A stretch of 64,000 nucleotides of DNA, from contig JADKCL010000004.1 of assembly GCA_016718825.1 (NCBI GenBank), positions 62,001-126,000 on the forward strand. Direction: 5' to 3'. A model generated the notes under the pieces. That model saw only the letters and a program-made list of their open reading frames with translations. It ran no database searches and had not been told where the DNA came from. How positions within the stretch are numbered: the stretch's first letter is position 1; each line of letters opens with the position of its first letter. This document shows positions 59,450-64,000 of this stretch, one piece after another. This DNA is from Bacteroidota bacterium (lineage in GTDB: Bacteria; Bacteroidota; Bacteroidia; J057; JADKCL01). Made by a program: the position numbers and the translations under genes.

Positions 59450-60115
59450 TTACCCCTGCTTCCCGTGGATCATCCTTGAAACTAGACCATTGTACTTGGT
59501 CATGTCGGCACGTAGAACCCCAAAAAGGTGTACTACGATGTAGGCGTACATTCCCCATTGGCCGAGTTCGTGGATTTGTTTGATCGGGCGGTGGTAGGTG
59601 TCCAACAATTCCACATCATGCTCAAACGCAAGGCCCAATCCTGTTGCTGCCATCACGAAAATCAACAGGTAAAAGACCAAATACCCACGCTTGACCCAGA
59701 TGTAATGCAGGCGATCCCGTTTTTGGACATCCGATGTTGGGGAAAGCTGCAAAGCACGCTTGATCTTGTTACGCATTTTTTCCTCCTTCGAGACGACCAC
59801 TTCGATCAACAAACGGCTGAATAACAGGAAATTAATTCCATAGCCGATCCAAGTATGGAGCACCCAGAGCTTTTCGGGGAAGTAGTGCGCGATGCCGCGT
59901 GCTTGTTTTTCGCTGAGTTCGACGCCGCGGTTGAGGGCCTCCTCCATGACCGCCGGCGCATTGGCACGGGTATCAAAAACGTATTCGGCGAGCATCACCA
60001 AGACGATCGTGCTGATGAGCAAAAGGGCAAATAGCCAGTGCCAGAGGCGGATCAGGGCTGGATGGCGTTCATTGAACAGGGCCACGCTGCCTTGCGTTGT
60101 CGCGGAATTCTCCAT
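59450..60115 (-). CDS. Cytochrome b561-type membrane protein
   Basis: 221 residues, four transmembrane helices carrying heme-ligating histidines: RLWHWLFALLLISTIVLV (His), LWVLHTWIGYGINFLLFSRL (His), RGYLVFYLLIFVMAATGLGL, and QWGMYAYIVVHLFGVLRADM (His), the pattern of the cytochrome b561 / NiFe-hydrogenase cytochrome b family. It probably exchanges electrons between the quinone pool and an unidentified partner. No hydrogenase or formate dehydrogenase gene lies nearby in this window. A tiny ORF lies 18 bp upstream on the same strand. Confidence 0.85.
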   Translation of the reverse strand: MENSATTQGSVALFNERHPALIRLWHWLFALLLISTIVLVMLAEYVFDTRANAPAVMEEALNRGVELSEKQARGIAHYFPEKLWVLHTWIGYGINFLLFSRLLIEVVVSKEEKMRNKIKRALQLSPTSDVQKRDRLHYIWVKRGYLVFYLLIFVMAATGLGLAFEHDVELLDTYHRPIKQIHELGQWGMYAYIVVHLFGVLRADMTKYNGLVSRMIHGKQG

Positions 60116-60133
60116 ATCTCCAAACTAATAGCC

Positions 60134-60235
60134 TCAACCGCCGCATTCTCCATTGGCAGCCCGGCTGATGTACATTTTGCTGCCGATTTCGGGAAAGGAG
60201 ACGAAAATTCCTAATGCGATGCCACGAATTGTCAA
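60134..60235 (-). CDS. Possible tiny membrane-type peptide
   Basis: A 33-codon frame beginning at TTG 60235 and reading TIRGIALGIFVSFPEIGS, then KMYISRAANGECGG, stop at 60134. Composition (basic start, hydrophobic core, Cys/Gly end) looks protein-like, and it lies 18 bp upstream of the cytochrome b gene. No ATG and no homologue that I can name, so it may be chance. Confidence 0.25.
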   Translation of the reverse strand: MTIRGIALGIFVSFPEIGSKMYISRAANGECGG

Positions 60236-60325
60236 CCACAGGCGTTTGGATGCCCATCCAATTTGGCTTCACACTCCCCACTGCGAACAAGATTCGGCCC
60301 AAAATTCCGGAGATCCTTGCCTTCT

Positions 60326-61198
60326 CTACCGCAAATAACCATTGATCGTGGCCAAATTGGGCGCGACGTGGGTACTGGAAACGACACTGCCGGCAGCGAC
60401 GAAAATGGCTTGCTCGAGGTGGCTGTTGCGCGCCGCCTCGCCCCGGAAAAGGCTGAATCCTTCGAATACATTGATCCCATTCACCCGCAGGAAGGAGCCA
60501 AATCCGCCTGAGGAACAGTAAGATGTAATCACCAAGGTCTTGCCGACGGGCACTGTGTAAGTTGCGCCCACGAGATTGACGGAAACCGGAGTCACCTGCT
60601 TGTCGACTAGGTAGCCATTGAAATTGGTAGTGGTCTTGCCGCTGATCACGTCGCCCGGCCCCGCGAGCAATGGACGCAGAAAAGCCCCCATCGCGTCTTG
60701 GTCGCCACGATTCGTGTAACCAATCATCATCGTGATGGCGTTGATTTCGAGTGAGTTGGTCGTATTGCCGACATTGTTGTGGACGTTAGTGATGTAGAGG
60801 TTTTTGCCGACGGGCACGGTGTAGGGAAAAGAGGTGCCGGCAAGCGTGATTGGCGTGATGGTAACATGGTCGTCGGGATGGTACCAATCCGGGCCGCCGC
60901 TTCCCCCGCCACCGGGTGCCGGTCCCCAAGTGGCATTGCCCAGCAAAACCGTATTGGGATCCATTGAAAATTCGAAGCGGCGAAGGGTTCCCAATGGGTC
61001 AGCAATCACCAAGGCGCTATCCGGTCCTGCCAACGAATCGGAGCGGATCCAACCGGCAACATGCAACTTGGTGAATGGGTTGCTGCGGCCGATACCGACG
61101 TTTTGCGCTGACAGCGAAGCAAAGGCCAAACATCCAATGCTCAAAATCGACAAAACCACCTTACCATTCCGAAACCGGATTCCAAATAGCTCCAACAT
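60326..61198 (-). CDS. Secreted tail-fibre-like repeat protein
   Basis: 290 residues. Signal peptide (NGKVVLSILSIGCLAFASLS, cleavage after SAQ). The mature start NVGIGRSNPFTKLHVAGWIR is the frequent Bacteroidota motif NVGIGTxxPxxxLHVxG found in secreted tail-fibre or intramolecular-chaperone-type proteins. Then a Gly-rich linker (GPAPGGGGSGGPDWYHPDDH) and two beta domains, each with TVPVGKNLYIT or TVPVGKTLVIT repeats. No T9SS sorting domain at the end (ATINGYLR). Function unknown. A long upstream region of 304 bp separates it from the DUF695 gene. Confidence 0.75.
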   Translation of the reverse strand: MLELFGIRFRNGKVVLSILSIGCLAFASLSAQNVGIGRSNPFTKLHVAGWIRSDSLAGPDSALVIADPLGTLRRFEFSMDPNTVLLGNATWGPAPGGGGSGGPDWYHPDDHVTITPITLAGTSFPYTVPVGKNLYITNVHNNVGNTTNSLEINAITMMIGYTNRGDQDAMGAFLRPLLAGPGDVISGKTTTNFNGYLVDKQVTPVSVNLVGATYTVPVGKTLVITSYCSSGGFGSFLRVNGINVFEGFSLFRGEAARNSHLEQAIFVAAGSVVSSTHVAPNLATINGYLR

Positions 61199-61502
61199 AC
61201 CTACACGTGCGAAAATGTAATTCAGGAACCAAGTTAGCGATTTCAGGTGATTGCAACTTCATTGGATTAAGAATCGGGGTTAGCGATGAATCCGACGAAA
61301 ACCACCTGGCAACCACTTGAGGACGCAATCCAATGACAAGTATCTCCTGCGAAGTCCCATTTGAGCCAATTTGGAGGTGGCACGAAAATTCGCGATGCTT
61401 GCATACTGACGCCCAAGCTTAAATGACCAATGCAGGTGCATGTCATGATAGGCGCGAGAAGGTCCACATTCGAATTCGTTCACATTAACCATTTTGAATC
61501 CC
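61199..61502. other. Divergent intergenic region
   Basis: 304 bp between divergent genes at 61198 (minus) and 61503 (plus). Minus-strand frames of 66 and 88 codons cross it, one with a protein-like tail (HWIASSSGCQVVFVGFIA at about 61340-61290), but they overlap each other and the DUF695 start, so I leave them uncalled. No clear promoter element. Confidence 0.4.
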
Positions 61503-62597
61503 ATGAGCTTCTTCAAAAAATTATTCGGCAAAAAAGAGCAGCCCATTCGCAGCTATGCAGATTTCTGGGCTTGGTTTCAGGAACATGCGCCGAACTTTCA
61601 AAGTGTTGTCAAGCGAATGGGAGATATTCAGAGGGACTTTTTCAGCCACGTTTCCCCAAAATTGGGCGAGTTGCATGAGGGATTTTACCTGTTGACGGGT
61701 ATGCAAGACCCGGAGACAGTGGAATTGGTCTTTTCGGCGGAAGGGAATTTGCGGAATTTCGTTTTTGTCGAAGAACTCGTTGCTGCAGCACCTCCGATCC
61801 CAGGATGGACCTTCACAGCTCACAAACCTGCCTTCGACAGCACCACCTTTGGCGTCGAAATGGAGGGCATCCAATTTGACCACAAAACGTTGCATTTCTA
61901 TCCGATCGAGGATTCAGCGTTCCCGGATTTGATTCAAATCGCGGTCGTACATCGCGATTTGACAGCCGAAAACCGCCCTGTGATCACCAACGGCTGCTTC
62001 GTATTTCTAGACAACTACCTTGGGGACCTGAGGGTCGTCACCGAAATCGATCAGGTTTTCATCGTAGGAAAGGGGGATGCAGCCGGCGAATTGATGACCA
62101 TGGACAAACTTGGCCCCTACCTCACGTGGCGGCAAGCTGAATTCGTTGAAAAATACGAGGGCGAAAGACAGAATACCGAGCATGGCAACTACGCCATCAT
62201 GGAAGCAACGCTGCAAAACGGGAAAGGGCTCATTGCAACGATCAACCAAGATCTGCTGCAATGGGACCGAAAAGCCTCGCATCCTTGGATGGTGATCGTG
62301 GAAATCGGCTATCCCGCTGACGGCGATCACGGCATGCCCGACCAATCAACAGCCGATTCGCTGAATACCATTGAAGACAAAATCATCGCCCAACTCCCTG
62401 ACCATGAAGGCTATCTCAACATTGGGCGGCAAACTTCCGAAAACCTCCGATCCATCTTTATGGCCTGCCGGGATTTCCGGAAACCGTCTAAAGTGATGGA
62501 GGCGATTGAAAAGGAATACAAGGGCAGTTTTCAGATTGAATTTGAGATCTTCAAGGACAAATACTGGCGAAGTGTAGAGCGGTTTGCCAAGCCGTAG
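61503..62597 (+). CDS. DUF695 domain-containing protein
   Basis: 364 residues from the ATG at 61503 (an in-frame TTG three codons earlier is less likely). The N-terminal half (FFKKLFGKKEQP, then DFWAWFQEHAPNFQSVVK) is a domain of unknown function with LTGMQDPETVELVFSAEGNL. The C-terminal part (about 235-360: HPWMVIVEIGYPADGDHGMP, then DQSTADSLNTIEDKIIAQLP) matches DUF695. Proteins with this layout are widespread in Bacteroidota and usually annotated by DUF695 only. Cytoplasmic, no signal. No partner gene is evident. Confidence 0.8.
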   Translation: MSFFKKLFGKKEQPIRSYADFWAWFQEHAPNFQSVVKRMGDIQRDFFSHVSPKLGELHEGFYLLTGMQDPETVELVFSAEGNLRNFVFVEELVAAAPPIPGWTFTAHKPAFDSTTFGVEMEGIQFDHKTLHFYPIEDSAFPDLIQIAVVHRDLTAENRPVITNGCFVFLDNYLGDLRVVTEIDQVFIVGKGDAAGELMTMDKLGPYLTWRQAEFVEKYEGERQNTEHGNYAIMEATLQNGKGLIATINQDLLQWDRKASHPWMVIVEIGYPADGDHGMPDQSTADSLNTIEDKIIAQLPDHEGYLNIGRQTSENLRSIFMACRDFRKPSKVMEAIEKEYKGSFQIEFEIFKDKYWRSVERFAKP

Positions 62598-62678
62598 CCG
62601 AATTGACACCGCTTGATTCTACAGCTGAAAGATAGCTCGGAGGCACCATTTCGCTGATTCTTCCAGTCGATCGGCCAT

Positions 62679-63356
62679 TCAATTCTTGAAAACTTTGTAA
62701 ACTGATTGACTACCCGCAGTACCAATTTTGATCCAATACATGCCTGCCGGAAAAGACCGAATATCAACTGAAGCGCCGGCATTCAAGGTGGTGTAATAGC
62801 AAACTTGTCCCAAAGCATTGGTGAGTGTTAGCTCCAATCTTCCGACTGATTTGCGCGAAATCACCACAAATTCGTCCACCACGGGGTTAGGGGCAATGGA
62901 AAAGCCGTTAGAGGGTAAACCTTCATTTGCGATGCTAGCCAAGTTCACAACCTCGAAATTCAAAGTCACGCTGTTGGAATCTACCGGAACGCAAACGGTG
63001 TCATTGGAAGAAATGGTTCCCAAGTAATTCACTGTATAAAATCCTCCCTGCAACGGTCCAAGCATTGTTGTATCCAAAAACGTCCGTGGAACGGTCAGCA
63101 TCCCATCCGCAAAACAGCCATTCAATTGGATCAAATTTCCTTGCAAAGAGAAACTGTATGAAATTTCTTGACCGTAGCCAGGAGTCGTCGTTTGTGTCAC
63201 GATCCTCACCGAATCACTTGTGGTAGGCTGAGTGGGAATGATCTCGATTGGGGAAATGTATGGGCAGCAATTCGTTTGCGCATTGAACGAACCAACAATT
63301 GCTACCAAAACGAGGCAGGTGAGAAGAATCTTGCGGATGGTTTCGGGATTGATCAT
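62679..63356 (-). CDS. Secreted protein with type A T9SS sorting domain
   Basis: 225 residues. Signal peptide (KILLTCLVLVAIVGSFNAQ). The mature N-terminus has NCCPYISPIEIIPTQP, then a beta-sandwich (VRIVTQTTTPGYGQEISYSF; GGFYTVNYLGTISSNDTVCV). The last about 75 residues are a type A sorting domain (GFSIAPNPVVDEFVVISRKS; LTNALGQVCYYTTLN; FPAGMYWIKIGT). T9SS cargo with unknown function. It lies between the DUF695 gene (convergent) and the HEAT-repeat gene (47 bp upstream, same strand). Confidence 0.85.
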   Translation of the reverse strand: MINPETIRKILLTCLVLVAIVGSFNAQTNCCPYISPIEIIPTQPTTSDSVRIVTQTTTPGYGQEISYSFSLQGNLIQLNGCFADGMLTVPRTFLDTTMLGPLQGGFYTVNYLGTISSNDTVCVPVDSNSVTLNFEVVNLASIANEGLPSNGFSIAPNPVVDEFVVISRKSVGRLELTLTNALGQVCYYTTLNAGASVDIRSFPAGMYWIKIGTAGSQSVYKVFKN

Positions 63357-63403
63357 CAGGAATTATGATTACGTTTCAATGCAAGCCTTAAGCTATTCAT
63401 TTT

Positions 63404-63922
63404 TCAGATTTCTTGCAACTTGATTGCACTGCGGTAGATCTTCTGAATGCTCCCCTTTTCCTCCCGCGCGCAAATCGCCTCGAACGCAGGCAAAAGATCT
63501 GCATTGTGCGGCGTTTTAATCTTGAAAATCTCGCCCAAGGCAAAGGCTGCACTCCATCGCACGACGGTTCCTTCGTGTTCGGTATTGGAAAGCAAGTTGC
63601 CGATGGCTTCCTCCAAATGGCCCGGAAAAAGGTAGGCTATGTTTCCAATCACCCTGGCCGATTCGCATTTCACGCGTGGTGCCTTGGCTTTCAATGCATT
63701 GGAAACAAATTGAAGGCAGTCCAACGTAGCCAATGCTGGATTTTGTTTTGTCGCGTATTCCAAAGCTTCGATACAAGTGGCTTTCAAAGGATCCTTTGCC
63801 TTCCCTGCGAACAACAGCAAATCTGCCACCGATAGGCTTTGGTTCAGCAACGCCGTACTGAGCGCGTTGGTCTTTTCCTTGGGCTTTAACCCCTTGTCGT
63901 TGAGCAACTCTCCGATGTTCAT
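63404..63922 (-). CDS. HEAT-repeat-like protein
   Basis: 172 residues, all helical, with HEAT-type pairs: PLKATCIEALEYATKQNPAL, CLQFVSNALKAKAPRVKCES, ARVIGNIAYLFPGHLEEAIG and VVRWSAAFALGEIFKIKTPH. No catalytic residues. HEAT repeats mediate protein-protein contacts. Its ATG overlaps the stop of an upstream partial gene (ATGA, 63919-63922), so it belongs to an operon that continues beyond the right edge. No specific function can be inferred. Confidence 0.8.
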   Translation of the reverse strand: MNIGELLNDKGLKPKEKTNALSTALLNQSLSVADLLLFAGKAKDPLKATCIEALEYATKQNPALATLDCLQFVSNALKAKAPRVKCESARVIGNIAYLFPGHLEEAIGNLLSNTEHEGTVVRWSAAFALGEIFKIKTPHNADLLPAFEAICAREEKGSIQKIYRSAIKLQEI

Positions 63923-64000
63923 TTCCCTGTTTTCCTTGCGATCAGAATTAAATCCACATCCCCATCCGGCCCTGCTGCGCGAACCCGACTTTCGTAGAGT
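63919..64000 (-). CDS. C-terminus of an upstream gene (partial, runs off right edge)
   Basis: The minus strand from 64000 to 63919 is open and ends LYESRVRAAGPDGDVDLILI, then ARKTGK and TGA, overlapping the start of the HEAT-repeat gene by 4 bp. The ending looks like the C-terminal strand of a real enzyme or domain, but no family can be named from 26 residues. Translational coupling to the HEAT-repeat gene is likely. Confidence 0.6.
   Translation of the reverse strand, partial: LYESRVRAAGPDGDVDLILIARKTGK

Overview
This 64 kb window comes from the Bacteroidota, at roughly 50% G+C. The evidence is consistent across the window: SprB-repeat adhesin modules, type A and type B sorting domains of the type IX secretion system (T9SS), the gliding lipoprotein gene gldD beside gldE, a fused ccoNO oxidase gene, many small lipoproteins, and promoter elements of the TTG-N19to23-TAnnTTTG kind instead of Shine-Dalgarno sites. 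A Saprospiria- or Chitinophagia-like lineage is plausible, but the window cannot prove it.

Layout. Positions 1-12197 (minus) hold one enormous secreted SprB-repeat protein. It contains about 29 near-identical 243-bp units and ends at the left edge just as a type B T9SS sorting domain begins. Its frame is broken at 3686-3936. Positions 12603-14358 (minus) are a three-gene operon: a nitronate-monooxygenase-like flavoprotein with a broken frame, a DUF952 protein and an OsmC protein. Positions 14443-17990 (plus) carry a TPR-CHAT caspase-like protease with a C-terminal membrane anchor, overlapping a gene of unknown function by 4 bp. Positions 18031-24550 (minus) hold a sugar-1-phosphate nucleotidyltransferase, a Cys-containing secreted peptide, an ABC1/UbiB kinase, a low-complexity secreted protein, a TetR regulator and a CNNM/CorC-type membrane protein. 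Positions 24710-27375 hold a probable dual-OB protein, a truncated hemoglobin and two poorly characterised genes.

The largest functional block is 27308-37080 (minus). It is an entire cbb3 oxidase locus in transcription order: usp, ccoI, ccoS, ccoNO, ccoQ, ccoP, ccoG, ccoH, safE. It encodes the oxidase for high-affinity oxygen respiration, its copper pump and its assembly factors, next to a tandem universal stress protein. A perfect palindrome upstream of usp could be its switch. Positions 37463-43930 are a housekeeping and gliding block: gldD, gldE and mutY (minus), then an HU-like gene, a TPR membrane protein, a tiny basic ribosomal-type protein with a one-base frameshift, and RNase G/E (plus). 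The rest (44 kb to the end) is mainly cell-envelope and accessory genes: T9SS cargo, several small lipoproteins, a WG-repeat protein, a beta-barrel, a large glycine-rich/SprB secreted protein, bifunctional ftcD, an antitoxin-like gene with a broken neighbour, RhuM, an M28 peptidase, a zeta-toxin-like kinase, a cytochrome b561, a DUF695 protein, another T9SS cargo and a HEAT-repeat protein.

At least four genes need a one-base shift to restore a full-length reading frame (giant adhesin, nitronate monooxygenase, bL38-like peptide, a lipoprotein), and a fifth probably does. The two GC-rich patches inside the repeat array look like badly resolved consensus. Part of this is therefore probably residual long-read assembly error, although programmed or genuine frameshifts cannot be excluded from the sequence alone. 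The most interesting candidate for an undescribed system is the CHAT protease with its translationally coupled partner.
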